NCBI RefSeq assembly: GCF_004364325.1
Contig: NZ_SOCP01000021.1
Span: 146,025-210,024, forward strand
DNA from: Actinophytocola oryzae
GTDB taxonomy: Bacteria; Actinomycetota; Actinomycetes; Mycobacteriales; Pseudonocardiaceae
Reading direction: 5' to 3'
DNA length: 64,000 nucleotides
Under the pieces are notes generated by a model. It was not told the origin of the DNA. It was given only the letters and a program-made list of their open reading frames with translations, and ran no database searches. The position numbers were made by a program, and so were the translations under genes. How positions within the stretch are numbered: position 1 is the first letter of the stretch; every line of letters begins with the position of its first letter. Positions 1-9,362 of the stretch are shown here, in pieces.

Positions 1-1
1 C

Positions 2-979
2 GCGACCGGGTTCTGGCGGCGCCGCATCTGCAAGATCTACCCCAACCACCTGTTCACCGGGGTCGCGGGTGTGCTGCTGGTGCTGTTGCTGACGGCCAAC
101 ACCTCCGTCTTCGGTGGTCAGGAGCCGACCGGCGGCACGATCATCCGCCACCTGCTGCTGATCCAGTCCTGGTCGCCGGACTGGATGGTGCGCACCGCCA
201 TCAACCCGCCCGCGTGGTCGCTGTCCTGTGAGGTGCTGTTCTACCTGCTGTTCCCGTTGTTCTACGCGGGAATCAGGCGGATCCGCCCGGAGCGGCTGTG
301 GGCGTGGTTCGCCGGGGTCGCGTCGCTCGCCTGCGTGGTCGTGCCGGTCGTCGCGGCCACGGTCATCCCGCACAAGGACCCCATCCCCGGCATGGGCTTC
401 TCGCTCGAGCAGTTCTGGTTCATGGTGCAGTTCCCGCCGACGCGTGGCATCGAGTTCGTGCTCGGCATGCTGCTGGCGCGCATCGTGATCACCCGGCGCA
501 GGCTGCCGATCAGCATCGGCGGCGCGGTCGCGCTGCTCGTCGGCGCGTACGCCGCGGCGCCGCTGTTCCCGGTGGTCGTGTCCAACAACGCGATCCTGCT
601 GATCCCCATGTGCCTGCTCATCGCCAGGATGGCCGTGCACGACTGGGAGGGCAGGACGACCTGGTTCTCCGGCAAGCTGATGGTGCGCCTCGGCGAGATC
701 ACCTTCGCGTTCTACCTGTGGCACCAGATCGTCCTGATGTACGGCGACTACCTGCTGGGCAACAAGTCCTACAGCACGCCGGTCGGGATCCTCGTGGTGC
801 TGCTGCTGTTCGGCGTCTCGCTCGCGCTCGGCACCCTCCTGTACACGTACTGGGAGATGCCGATCATGCGGAAGTTCGGCACCCCGCGCCGCTGGAGGAA
901 GCAGCAGGCGCTGGAGCCGGTGGTCACCGTGCCGCCGGCAGGCAAGGACGGACCCACGGAGCTGAAACGGGCGTCCTGA
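2..979 (+). CDS. Acyltransferase 3 family membrane protein (5' end outside window)
   Basis: The reading frame is open from the left edge, so the true start lies upstream. The first visible residues (FWRRR, KIYPNH) match the Arg/Lys-rich cytoplasmic stretch of acyltransferase-3 proteins, and most of the rest is hydrophobic with about eight membrane segments, including a GEITFAFYLWHQ segment typical of the family. Members O-acylate sugars, lipids or secondary metabolites in the membrane. The C-terminal tail is basic and proline-rich. A strong hairpin follows the stop. The acceptor cannot be told from sequence; a link to the metabolite genes further right is only positional. Confidence 0.85.
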   Translation, partial: ATGFWRRRICKIYPNHLFTGVAGVLLVLLLTANTSVFGGQEPTGGTIIRHLLLIQSWSPDWMVRTAINPPAWSLSCEVLFYLLFPLFYAGIRRIRPERLWAWFAGVASLACVVVPVVAATVIPHKDPIPGMGFSLEQFWFMVQFPPTRGIEFVLGMLLARIVITRRRLPISIGGAVALLVGAYAAAPLFPVVVSNNAILLIPMCLLIARMAVHDWEGRTTWFSGKLMVRLGEITFAFYLWHQIVLMYGDYLLGNKSYSTPVGILVVLLLFGVSLALGTLLYTYWEMPIMRKFGTPRRWRKQQALEPVVTVPPAGKDGPTELKRAS

Positions 980-994
980 GCCGATGCGGACGAG

Positions 995-1021
995 AGGTGG
1001 GTCCCGTTCCGGGGCCCACCT
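995..1021 (+). terminator. Hairpin terminator after the acyltransferase gene
   Basis: An inverted repeat (AGGTGGGTCCC, five-base loop, GGGGCCCACCT) with a single G-T wobble pair lies 15 bases after the stop and is followed by TTCCC. Confidence 0.7.
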
Positions 1022-1126
1022 TTCCCGCTCCGGCCAACCGAGCACTTTGGAACAAGACGGCGTGCCTGTCTCGGTGGGATCTTGGTGCCGAGTCCGACCA
1101 CCGTCGTGATAACCCATGGGGATGAC

Positions 1127-2611
1127 ATGCTCAACAGGAGAAGACTGCTCGCCATCGGGGGTGCCGCCGTCGGCGGCGCTCTGATCCTGCCGGAGGGCCT
1201 GCCCGCCGCGTCGACCACGGCGGAGGTACCACGCTCGTTCTTACCCGGCGGCGGACACCTGTCCGGCCACGCCGTGTCGGCGAACTCGGTACGTCCCGCC
1301 GCGGCCGTGCCCGCGTTCAGCGTCGAGATGCCGATACCGCCCGTGCTGCAACCGTTCAAGGCCGACCCGGACGTCGACTTCTACCGCCTGCCGATCCAGC
1401 CCGCCAACGTGAACGTCCTGCCGGGCCTGCAGACGCCGGCGCTCACGTTCAACGGCGGCTTCGTCGGCCCCACGATCCGCGCCAGGACCGGGCGCCCCGT
1501 GTCGCTCACGGTCGGCAACCAGCTCGGCGAGGCAGCGAACGTCCACCTGCACGGCGGCCACGTCGCGGCGATCCACGACGGCCACCCGATGGACGTCATC
1601 GCACCGGGCGGGTCGCGCAACTACCTGTACCCGAACACCCAGCAGGGCGCCACGCTGTGGTACCACGACCACAGCCATCACACCGAGGCCGAGCACGTCT
1701 ACTACGGCATGCAGGGCTTCTACATCATCGACGACCCGGCGGAGAGCGGCCTCAACCTGCCGAGCGGTCAGTACGACGTCCCGATCATGCTGCGCGACGG
1801 CCTGTTCGGCGAGGACGGCAGCCTCCTGATCGGCGGCGACGAGCCACGCAACACCATCCTGGCGAACGGCAAGCCACAGCCGTACTTCCCCGTCGCGGCA
1901 CGCAAGTACCGCCTCCGGCTGCTGAACGGCGCGCTGCACCGGGAGTTCTTCCTGAACCTCGGCGGCGCGACCATGTACCAGATCGCGTCCGACGGCGGCC
2001 TGCTGCCGGCGCCGGTGGGGCGTACGGAGATCCGCCTGAGCCCGGCCGAGCGCACCGAGATCGTCGTGGACTTCTCCCGGTACCCGGTCGGCTCATCGGT
2101 CGTCCTCGGCGACTCCGGCTCCGGCCCGGTCATCCGCTTCGACATCACGCGCACGGCGTCGGACTCCAGCCGCATCCCCAGCACGCTGCGCGCGCTGCCG
2201 GCCCTGCCCACGCCCACCGCGGTGCGTGACGTGCGGCTGTTGTTCGACGTGTCCGACCCGAACAACCCGCTCGGCACCGTCAACGGGAACCCGTTCGACC
2301 CGAACCGCGCGGACGTGCGGATCAAGCGGGGTACCACGGAGATCTGGAACGTCACCAACGCCGACCCGGCGGACTTCGAGGTGCCGCACAACTTTCACAT
2401 GCACCTGGTCCAGTTCCGGGTCCTCTCCCGCGACGGCCACGCTCCCGACCAGGACGACCTGGGCCGCAAGGACACGGTGCTCATCCCACCGACGAAGTCG
2501 ATTCAGGTACAGGCCACCTTCGGCGACCACCTCGGCCGCTACGTGTACCACTGCCACTACCTCGAGCACTCCCAGATGGGCATGATGGCCCAGATGGAGA
2601 TCTACTCGTAG
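1127..2611 (+). CDS. Secreted multicopper oxidase (laccase/bilirubin oxidase-like)
   Basis: A 494-residue copper oxidase with all four copper-binding clusters: HLHGGH, WYHDHSHH, HNFHMHLVQF and the C-terminal HCHYLEHSQMGMM, whose last Met is the likely type-1 axial ligand. The chosen ATG gives an N-terminus MLNRRRLLAIGG followed by a hydrophobic stretch, which looks like a Tat signal; a frame-open GTG at 1082 would bury it. The family couples one-electron oxidation of phenols, aromatic amines or metals to reduction of oxygen to water. Codon 39 (1241-1243) is a TTA leucine codon, so translation should need the bldA tRNA, which suggests late expression. In metabolite clusters such enzymes can do oxidative coupling, but the substrate here is unknown. 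Confidence 0.93.
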   Translation: MLNRRRLLAIGGAAVGGALILPEGLPAASTTAEVPRSFLPGGGHLSGHAVSANSVRPAAAVPAFSVEMPIPPVLQPFKADPDVDFYRLPIQPANVNVLPGLQTPALTFNGGFVGPTIRARTGRPVSLTVGNQLGEAANVHLHGGHVAAIHDGHPMDVIAPGGSRNYLYPNTQQGATLWYHDHSHHTEAEHVYYGMQGFYIIDDPAESGLNLPSGQYDVPIMLRDGLFGEDGSLLIGGDEPRNTILANGKPQPYFPVAARKYRLRLLNGALHREFFLNLGGATMYQIASDGGLLPAPVGRTEIRLSPAERTEIVVDFSRYPVGSSVVLGDSGSGPVIRFDITRTASDSSRIPSTLRALPALPTPTAVRDVRLLFDVSDPNNPLGTVNGNPFDPNRADVRIKRGTTEIWNVTNADPADFEVPHNFHMHLVQFRVLSRDGHAPDQDDLGRKDTVLIPPTKSIQVQATFGDHLGRYVYHCHYLEHSQMGMMAQMEIYS

Positions 2612-2624
2612 CTCCGAACAGCAG

Positions 2625-2654
2625 GGGCCTCCGACCCGGCCGGGTCGGAGGCCC
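2625..2654. terminator. Perfect 13-bp hairpin between convergent genes
   Basis: GGGCCTCCGACCC and its exact complement are separated by GGCC, directly after the multicopper oxidase stop. Confidence 0.8.
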
Positions 2655-2675
2655 TTCGCGTGACGGGTACAGCAG

Positions 2676-2710
2676 AAAGCCGAGTGGGGAGCCTGTCTCC
2701 ACTCGGCTTT
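2676..2710. terminator. Bidirectional terminator hairpin
   Basis: AAAGCCGAGTGG pairs with CCACTCGGCTTT across an 11-base loop. The A-run on one side and T-run on the other fit termination from both directions between the oxidase and the convergent exporter. Confidence 0.8.
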
Positions 2711-2727
2711 CCTTGTCGGCAGTCCCG

Positions 2728-4272
2728 TCAGGCTTCTGCGGGTGCTGCCTGCTGCCCGAACGGCGGCACGTGACGCAGGCGGGTGGCCACCAGTGCCGAC
2801 ATGCCCAGGAAGACGATCGTGCCGATGGCCGCGATCACGTGGAACGCCGACGCGAACGCCTCCTGCGCCGGGCCCAGCACCGCCTCGGCGGCGCTGGGGG
2901 ACAGGTCGGACGCCGCCGCGGTGGCGCCTGCCAGGCTGTCCTCCGCGGCCGCTGCCACTCCCGGCGACGTGTCACCCGGCAGGTCGAGCGTGCCCCGGTA
3001 GACGGCAGCGGCGATCGTGCCGTAGATCGCGAAGCCCAGCGTGTTGCCGAACTCGTTGCCCATCTGCGCCAGCGAACCCGCCGAGCCGGCCTGCTCCGGC
3101 GGTGCCGAGGCGAGGACGAGGTTGGTGCCCAGCCCCGGCATCGGCGCCCCACAGAACGAGGTAATCACGAAGCCGACGATCAGCGGGGTCGCACCGGCGC
3201 TCGTGTCGAACTGCGTCATCAGGAACATGCCTGCCGCGGCACCGACCAATCCGATCGCGATCACGTACGCGGGCCGGAAACGCGCGGCCAGCTTCGGCCC
3301 GACCTGGAACCCGAGTGCGCCGGCCACCATGCCCGGCACCATCGCGAGACCCGCCTGTGCCGTGGACATGCCCACGACGAGCTGGAAGTACAGCAGCATC
3401 GTCAGCATGAACCCGCCACCCAGCATGCTGTTGAACAGCAGGCCGGTCAGCGACGTCCCGATCGTGCGGTCGCGCAGCAGACGCAGGTCCACCAGCGGGT
3501 CGGACAGCCGCTTCTGCCTGCGGAAGAACACGACACCGAAACCGAGACCCACCACCAGGGACAGCAGCGGCACCGGCGCCCAGCCGTACCTGGCCAGCTC
3601 CTTGATGCCGTAGACGGCGGGCAGGAGCGCCACCAGCGACAGCACCACGCTCGTCGGGTCGAGCTTGCCCGCCCTCGGGTTCTGTGACTCCGGCAGCAGC
3701 TTCGGGCCGAGCACCAGCAGCAGCACCATGATCGGCACGCCGAGCAGGAACACCGAGCCCCACCAGAAGTGGTCGAGCATGAACCCGCCGATCACCGGTC
3801 CGAAGATCGCGCCGAGGGAGAACGTGGCCGACCAGACGCCGAACGCGGTCGCCATCTGCTTCGGGTCCCGGAACAGCGCCGAGATCAACGCCATCGAGGA
3901 CGGCATCAGCGTGGCCCCGGCGACGCCGAGCAGTGCCCTGGCCGCGATCAGCATCTCCGCGCTGGTCGAGTAGGCACACAGGACCGAGCCGACGAGGAAC
4001 GCGGCCGAACCCATCATCAGCAGCTTGCGGTGCCCGATCCGGTCGCCGAGCGTGCCCATGGTGACCAGGAAGCCGGCGAGCACGAACCCGTAGATGTCGG
4101 TGACCCACAGCTGTTCGTTGTTGCTCGCGTGCAGGTCGGTGGCGAGGTTCGGCAATGCCAGCAGCAGCACGAAGAGGTCGATGGCGACGATGAAGGTCGG
4201 TAAGGCAAGCGCTGCCAGCCCGATCCACTCCCGCCTTCCGGCCGTCGTCGGTGCGTCATCAACAGCAGTCAC
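2728..4272 (-). CDS. MFS drug exporter, DHA2 (14-TMS) type
   Basis: A 514-residue membrane protein of the length and hydrophobicity pattern of 14-segment DHA2 exporters (EmrB/QacA). A motif-A like stretch (GTLGDRIGHRKLLM) follows the second segment, and GVAGATLMPSSMALI follows later. These proteins expel lipophilic drugs or self-made antibiotics using the proton gradient. It starts at GTG 4272 and carries a TTA codon at codon 24 (4201-4203), as does the second DHA2 exporter at 9515. It converges on the multicopper oxidase gene. A self-resistance or product-export role for the neighbouring cluster is inferred. Confidence 0.92.
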   Translation of the reverse strand: MTAVDDAPTTAGRREWIGLAALALPTFIVAIDLFVLLLALPNLATDLHASNNEQLWVTDIYGFVLAGFLVTMGTLGDRIGHRKLLMMGSAAFLVGSVLCAYSTSAEMLIAARALLGVAGATLMPSSMALISALFRDPKQMATAFGVWSATFSLGAIFGPVIGGFMLDHFWWGSVFLLGVPIMVLLLVLGPKLLPESQNPRAGKLDPTSVVLSLVALLPAVYGIKELARYGWAPVPLLSLVVGLGFGVVFFRRQKRLSDPLVDLRLLRDRTIGTSLTGLLFNSMLGGGFMLTMLLYFQLVVGMSTAQAGLAMVPGMVAGALGFQVGPKLAARFRPAYVIAIGLVGAAAGMFLMTQFDTSAGATPLIVGFVITSFCGAPMPGLGTNLVLASAPPEQAGSAGSLAQMGNEFGNTLGFAIYGTIAAAVYRGTLDLPGDTSPGVAAAAEDSLAGATAAASDLSPSAAEAVLGPAQEAFASAFHVIAAIGTIVFLGMSALVATRLRHVPPFGQQAAPAEA

Positions 4273-4618
4273 AAGCCGATTCCCTTCACAGACGGCGGGG
4301 CCCGGTCACCGTGTGCTCCGGGCCCGCCGCGCTACTTACAGATACGGCCCCAGGCTCCCGCAACAGGGCGTTCCCGGACATCTTTCAACGTGCTCGATCC
4401 GGCGCGGGCCCGGAATACTTCCACGCCCGGATATCCGGGTGAGAAATTCACTCGAAATCCGCTGGCCTTTTGTTCGAGGATGCGGTAATCACCGGACCAA
4501 CCCCAGGTCCGGGTTACCGAGCAGCCAGGAAGAACGGGTTCCGGTGCACCATTGTCCATATCCGCCGTTGGCGATCAAATGCGCTGTGCGCCCCAACGGT
4601 CGGCAATGGAGGTTGATT
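4273..4618. promoter_or_regulatory. Divergent promoter region, 346 bases, no gene seen
   Basis: This gap separates the GTG start of the exporter from the ATG of the two-domain methyltransferase and so should hold both promoters. The right half is AT-richer than its surroundings. A GGAGG ribosome-binding site at 4609-4613 precedes the ATG at 4619. No clear operator palindrome was seen. Confidence 0.5.
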
Positions 4619-7189
4619 ATGGGGCTGGAGCCCATTCGTACACCCACGACCGCGCCGAGGGTGGCACCGGAAGCCGGCCCGGCCCCGGGTCGGGACGAGC
4701 TGCGGCGCATGGCGTTCCTGTACCAGGACGGCGCCATGCTGGCCGCCACGGTGCGTGCGCTGCACGCCATCGGGCGGCTCGACCACGAGCTGCCGAGGCG
4801 CCCCGACGACAACGGCTACCTGCGGGTGGCCTGGCGCTGCCTCGCGGCGACCGGCTGGCTCACCGAGGAGGTCCAGGGCATGTGGACCCTCGCGGGCCGC
4901 TCGGCGCTGCGCCGCAACCGCGACCGCTACGTCGCCGCGGGCGAGTTCCTCGCGAGGTTCGACAGCAACGACCCGGAGTGCTGGACCGTCCCGTGGGACG
5001 CCGACACCCGTGCCGAGTTCGCCGACCTGGTCGACGGGCACGTCGCGTGGCGGGCAGGCGCCGACCCCGACGACCTGGTCACCCTGCACCTGGACGGGGC
5101 GCTCGCCGTGCCAGCGATGCTGTCGCTGCGTGGTCTCGGGACGCTCGACAGCCCGGAAGGCGACATCGCCCGGCTGCTGACGCTTCTGGGGTGGCTGGAC
5201 GGTGAGGGGGAGTGGACCCCGCTGGGCACCGCGAGCCTCGCGTTCGTCGACCACTTCGGACTGGTCGGCTCCTACCTGCCGATGCTGTCCCGGCTGCCGG
5301 AGCTGTACCGGGGCGACGTCGTCGTCACCCCGGGCGACGGCGAGTGGCACTGCGAGCGGCGGCTCAACGTCCAGGCGAGTGCCGCGGCCCACCGGCGGTA
5401 CTTCCTCGACGCCGACCCGGTGTTCCGCGACATCCTGAGCGCGCGGTCGCGGCCGGCGTTCATCGCCGACATGGGCTGCGGCGACGGCAGCTGGCTCGCG
5501 CACCTGTACGGCATGTTCGGCGACGAGATCCGCTACGTCGGCATCGACGTCAGCCCGGTCGCCCTGGACACCGCCCGCGAGGTGCTCGAGGCGGCGGGCG
5601 TGTCGGACCCGATCCTGCTGATCGGCGAGATCGGCGACCCGGACAAGCTCGCCGTGAGCCTGGAGGAGCACGGCCTGTCGATGGAGGACGGGCTGCACAT
5701 CCGCTCGTTCATCGACCACGACCGCCTCTACCAGGGCGACGGGCCGCGTGAGCCGGTGCCCGGCTGGGCGACCGGCGCGTACGTCGCCCCGGACGGGTCA
5801 CCGCTGACCGCGGCCGAGGTGGAGACCGACCTGGTCGCGCACCTGCGCCGCTGGGCACCGCACACGAGGCGGCACGGCATGGTGGTGCTGGAGGCGCACT
5901 GCGTGGCACCGCAGGTCGCGCGGCGCCACCTCGGTGCGCTCCACTCGGTCGCGTTCGACGCCTACCACGGCCTGTCGCACCAGTACCCGATGGAGTACCC
6001 GGCGTTCCTGCGCTGCTGCCGACTCGCCGGGTTCGAGCCGACGGACCACCTGGAGCGCAGGTACCCGACCTCGCGGCCGTTCGTGGCGGTGTCGCTCAAC
6101 CGGCTGGCACCGGTGCGGCCTGCGCCGTCGTTCGAGCCCGCCGAGCGCCACGGGGACACGTGGCAGCCCGAGCAGGACACCGACCTCACCGACGGCGCCC
6201 GACTGCACGAGCTGCTCTACGTCGACGGCGACCTGACCTGGCCGCGCCGCTGGTCGGCCGGTGCGACGGGCGTGGTCGTGCACGACACGCTGGCCAACGT
6301 CGAGAACCTCGTCGACCACGCGCTGCCCGGCCAGGTGGTCAGGGTGCTCGACTACGGCGCGGGCACCGGGTTGGCCTCGCTGGAGCTGGTGCGCGCCTTC
6401 GTGGAGCACCGCGTGGTGGAGCGGCTCGCGGAGCGGGAGGCGTCGCTGGAGCTGCACGTCGTGGACATCCCCACGCCGTGGTTCGCCCAGGGCTACGCGC
6501 TGCTGCGGGACGTGCCGTTCACCCGCTTCCACTCCCTGCGCGACGACGAGGGCCGGTTCCGCCCGCTGCTGGAGGTCACGGGCGGGCGCGAGGTCGACGT
6601 GGTGGTGGCCAACATGGTCTTCCACCTGCTCAACGACGACGCCATGCGTGTCGCGTCCGCCTCGATGGCGGGAGTGCTGCGCCCCGGCGGTCTGCTCGTG
6701 TACAGCTCACCGGACCTGGCGCCGGCGACGTCGAACTCGCTGCTGTTCCACGACGCCAACCGCCTGCTGCGCAAGTACTGGCTGGCGGCACTGGACAGTG
6801 TGGAGGGTGGCCCGGTGCCGCCGCAGCTGCGTGCGGCCGTGGCGGCGGCGCACTCGGTGTCTCGTGAGGACGCCCAGCGGCGGGCCGACCGGCGCATCCT
6901 GCCGAGCCCGCGTGACGTGTCGTCGGTGGAGTCGGCGCTGGCGCCGCACTTCGACGGCAGGACCACGCGGCGCACGGACGAGATGCTCGCCGAGGAGATC
7001 CTGATGACCACGTTCGTGCCGGCGAACCAGGCCGAGTACCTGGCCGAGATCCCGGACGCGGACCTGCGCGGCGAGCTGATCCGCCACCTGATGGTCGAAC
7101 GGGTCCTCCCGGAGCTGATGGGCGGCTCGGCGGGCACGGCGAACGGCCTGAACATCGCCTGGGCGACGGGCAGGTACCACCGCCGCTGA
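4619..7189 (+). CDS. Two-domain SAM-dependent methyltransferase (carrier-protein-type candidate)
   Basis: An 856-residue protein with two class I SAM-binding folds. A winged-helix-like N-terminus (about 25-110) is followed by a first domain with motif I ADMGCGDGSW near residue 285, and a second domain with motif I VLDYGAGTG near residue 580. The first domain contains HIRSFIDHDR, which from memory resembles the malonyl-carrier methyltransferase domains of loading modules such as AprA MT1; this was not checked by search. The ATG at 4619 has a GGAGG site; the frame is open further upstream but without a matching signal. A free carrier protein is encoded nearby at 8169-8417. It could methylate a carrier-bound acyl starter; either domain may be inactive. 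Confidence 0.75.
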   Translation: MGLEPIRTPTTAPRVAPEAGPAPGRDELRRMAFLYQDGAMLAATVRALHAIGRLDHELPRRPDDNGYLRVAWRCLAATGWLTEEVQGMWTLAGRSALRRNRDRYVAAGEFLARFDSNDPECWTVPWDADTRAEFADLVDGHVAWRAGADPDDLVTLHLDGALAVPAMLSLRGLGTLDSPEGDIARLLTLLGWLDGEGEWTPLGTASLAFVDHFGLVGSYLPMLSRLPELYRGDVVVTPGDGEWHCERRLNVQASAAAHRRYFLDADPVFRDILSARSRPAFIADMGCGDGSWLAHLYGMFGDEIRYVGIDVSPVALDTAREVLEAAGVSDPILLIGEIGDPDKLAVSLEEHGLSMEDGLHIRSFIDHDRLYQGDGPREPVPGWATGAYVAPDGSPLTAAEVETDLVAHLRRWAPHTRRHGMVVLEAHCVAPQVARRHLGALHSVAFDAYHGLSHQYPMEYPAFLRCCRLAGFEPTDHLERRYPTSRPFVAVSLNRLAPVRPAPSFEPAERHGDTWQPEQDTDLTDGARLHELLYVDGDLTWPRRWSAGATGVVVHDTLANVENLVDHALPGQVVRVLDYGAGTGLASLELVRAFVEHRVVERLAEREASLELHVVDIPTPWFAQGYALLRDVPFTRFHSLRDDEGRFRPLLEVTGGREVDVVVANMVFHLLNDDAMRVASASMAGVLRPGGLLVYSSPDLAPATSNSLLFHDANRLLRKYWLAALDSVEGGPVPPQLRAAVAAAHSVSREDAQRRADRRILPSPRDVSSVESALAPHFDGRTTRRTDEMLAEEILMTTFVPANQAEYLAEIPDADLRGELIRHLMVERVLPELMGGSAGTANGLNIAWATGRYHRR

Positions 7190-7246
7190 CGGGAAGGCGG
7201 CGCCACTCCGGTGGCGTCGCCCTTCTTCTGTTCTCGCACACGAGAA

Positions 7247-7268
7247 ACGCCCGGCCGAAGCCGGGCGT
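7247..7268. terminator. Hairpin terminator
   Basis: ACGCCCGGC and GCCGGGCGT flank a CGAA loop and are followed by CTTTC. A weaker GC-rich hairpin lies at about 7199-7232. Both sit between the convergent methyltransferase and dioxygenase genes. Confidence 0.75.
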
Positions 7269-7284
7269 CTTTCGGATGTCCTCG

Positions 7285-8148
7285 TCAGGAGGCCAGGCGC
7301 TCTCCCACGTCGTCGCCCGGGTCCGCCAGCAGCTTGTACGGGTCGTCCATCTCGACCCAGCCGAGGCCGGGCGGGCAGCGGTCGTAGCCGAGGAGCCGCC
7401 GGACCTCCTCCGGGTACTTCAGGACGGCCTCACGCGACAGTGCCAGGTACTGGTTCTCCTCCTGGCGCAGGTTGCCGAGGTCCAGCGCTATGGTCAGCCC
7501 GGTCCTCGGCTTGTCGCTCGTGTTCTTGCCGCCGCTGTGGTACACGCCGCCGAGCCAGATCAACCCGGAGCCCGCGGGCATCGACGTCGGGAACGCCTCG
7601 TCCGTGGACGGTGCGCGCTCGTCGTCCCAGTGGTGGCTGCCCGGGATCACCAGCGTGCCACCGTTCGCCGCGGTGAACTCGCTCATCGCGAGCATCAGCT
7701 GCACCCGGCTCGTCGGCCCGGGGTGGGTGCGCAGGTGGAGCGCGTCGTCCCGGTGCAGCGGCTGCTTTCCCTGGCCTGGGTGGATCTGGATCAGCTGCGT
7801 GCCGCTGATCTGGATCGTCGGCGTCATCTCCACGCGGTTCTTGCCGATGTACATGGGAATCGGCTTCTGCATGATCGCGCGGGCCGCTCCGAGGTAGTGC
7901 GGCTGCGTGACCACCGGCGTCAGCTTGTCGGTACGGCCGAAGACCGACGACACCCGGCGGGTCTTCGTGCCGTTGTACCAGTCCTCGCCGTAGCCCTGGG
8001 CGTCCAGTGCCGGGCCGAGGTCGGTCCACAGCGCGTCGAGGGTGCCCGCGTCGACGAAGTCCTCGACGATCACGCCACCGTCCCGCTCGAGGATCTCGAC
8101 GACCTCGTCCACACTGGCCTCGGGCGTCACCCGTTCCAGACCGGCCAT
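7285..8148 (-). CDS. Phytanoyl-CoA dioxygenase (PhyH) family Fe(II)/2-oxoglutarate oxygenase
   Basis: A 287-residue protein with the facial triad of non-haem iron oxygenases: His132-x-Asp134 (LHRDD) and distal His204 (GVYHSGG), plus Arg215 (KPRTG) placed to bind 2-oxoglutarate. The family hydroxylates, epoxidises or halogenates acyl groups and natural products. It lies 20 bases downstream of the carrier protein gene on the same strand, so the two are almost surely co-transcribed. A carrier-tethered acyl or aminoacyl substrate is a reasonable inference but is not shown. Confidence 0.9.
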   Translation of the reverse strand: MAGLERVTPEASVDEVVEILERDGGVIVEDFVDAGTLDALWTDLGPALDAQGYGEDWYNGTKTRRVSSVFGRTDKLTPVVTQPHYLGAARAIMQKPIPMYIGKNRVEMTPTIQISGTQLIQIHPGQGKQPLHRDDALHLRTHPGPTSRVQLMLAMSEFTAANGGTLVIPGSHHWDDERAPSTDEAFPTSMPAGSGLIWLGGVYHSGGKNTSDKPRTGLTIALDLGNLRQEENQYLALSREAVLKYPEEVRRLLGYDRCPPGLGWVEMDDPYKLLADPGDDVGERLAS

Positions 8149-8168
8149 CGTTCACGCACCTTCCTGTC

Positions 8169-8417
8169 TCAGGCCGCCGAAGCCTCTTCGGCCTTGGTGA
8201 CCACGGTCGCGACGAGCGTCGCCAGGTTCGGGTCGTCCTCGAAGATGTCGCCGACGTCGAGCCAGACGTCCAGCTCCTCCTCGATGCGCGACACGAGCCG
8301 CACGGCCGAGATGGACTCGCCACCCAGCTCGAAGAACGTGGCGCCCTCCTGCCCGTCGGGCACGGTGAGCACGTCCCGCCAGATCGTCTCGACCTGCTGC
8401 GCGATGTTGCTGCTCAT
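8169..8417 (-). CDS. Free-standing acyl/peptidyl carrier protein
   Basis: An 82-residue four-helix carrier protein. Ser35 in FFELGGESISAVRL is the expected phosphopantetheine attachment site, and the GGES/GGDS form is closer to peptidyl or discrete NRPS-like carriers than to fatty-acid carriers (DSL). The ATG at 8417 is preceded by GGGAGGAAAG; longer upstream frames lack family similarity. It is the first gene of a two-gene unit with the PhyH oxygenase. No adenylation domain, ketosynthase or phosphopantetheinyl transferase is encoded in this window, so loading must come from elsewhere. Confidence 0.93.
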   Translation of the reverse strand: MSSNIAQQVETIWRDVLTVPDGQEGATFFELGGESISAVRLVSRIEEELDVWLDVGDIFEDDPNLATLVATVVTKAEEASAA

Positions 8418-8565
8418 AGACTTTCCTCCCACTGCGGTCCAGACGTCGGACGCGAAGGACTCACCGCTACATCCTGGTTTCGGGGCGGGTCGACCGCATC
8501 TTGTGATGTGCTCCGTCGTGGCACGGCCGTTCCTTTCCGCATTCCCCGTCCATAACATCGAAGCC

Positions 8566-9330
8566 ATGCCTGACATCACGGCCGCGAGCCGGGACCGCTA
8601 CATCGACCTGCTGAAGCGGGTCATCACCAACGTGATCTACGAGGATCCGGCGATACCGAACCCGGTGTTCGACCGCCAGGAGTTCAGCTCGTGGGCACGG
8701 AAGACGGGAAGCGACTGGCCGACCGTCGCGCACACGATGGTCGGCATGACGAGACTCGACAACGTCCAGGAATGCCTGGAAAAGGTCATCGCCGAGGACG
8801 TGCCGGGGGACTTCATCGAGACGGGCGTGTGGCGTGGCGGCGTGTGCATCCTGGCGCGCGGCATCTTCGAGGCGTACGGCATCACCGACCGGGAGGTCTG
8901 GGTGGCGGACTCGTTCGAGGGCGTGCCGACGGCGACCGACCTCAGCCACTCGATCGACCGGCAGCTGAACATGCACGAGCACAACGAGGTCCTCGGCGTC
9001 GACGAGAACGCCGTGCGACGCAACTTCGAGCGCTACGGACTGCTCGACGACCAGGTGCAGTTCCTGCCCGGGTGGTTCAACAAGACGCTGGCGGCGGCGC
9101 CGATCGAGCGGCTGGCGGTGCTGCGCCTGGACGGCGACCTGTACGAGTCCACACTGGACGCGTTGAACCCGCTCTACCCCAAGCTGTCCGTCGGCGGCTA
9201 CGTCATCATCGACGACTACCTCGTGCCCGGCTGCAAGGTCGCCGTCGACGAGTTCCGCGCCGAACACGGGATCGACGACCCCCTGCACCGGATCGACCGC
9301 TGGAGTGTCTACTGGCGACGGACGAGGTAG
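8566..9330 (+). CDS. TylF/MycF family O-methyltransferase
   Basis: A 254-residue protein of the macrocin O-methyltransferase family, which methylates sugar or aglycone hydroxyls using SAM and a divalent metal. Visible signatures are IETGVWRGGVCI (SAM loop), VWVADSFEGVP, and the metal/acid region RLDGDLYESTLDAL followed by VIIDDY. The start ATG at 8566 gives a full-length family protein; the frame is open far upstream but that part overlaps the carrier protein and PhyH genes on the other strand. It is divergent from the carrier-PhyH unit. Substrate unknown; no sugar-biosynthesis cassette is visible apart from an extended SDR at 17766. Confidence 0.92.
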   Translation: MPDITAASRDRYIDLLKRVITNVIYEDPAIPNPVFDRQEFSSWARKTGSDWPTVAHTMVGMTRLDNVQECLEKVIAEDVPGDFIETGVWRGGVCILARGIFEAYGITDREVWVADSFEGVPTATDLSHSIDRQLNMHEHNEVLGVDENAVRRNFERYGLLDDQVQFLPGWFNKTLAAAPIERLAVLRLDGDLYESTLDALNPLYPKLSVGGYVIIDDYLVPGCKVAVDEFRAEHGIDDPLHRIDRWSVYWRRTR

Positions 9331-9362
9331 TGAGGAGCGCCCAGCCAATGCCGGCTGAATGC

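Noticed and set aside
4514..5719. Long open frame on the reverse strand inside the methyltransferase gene
   Set aside because: It is the mirror of a high-GC coding frame, with a low-complexity Arg/Val/Gln composition and no family motif.
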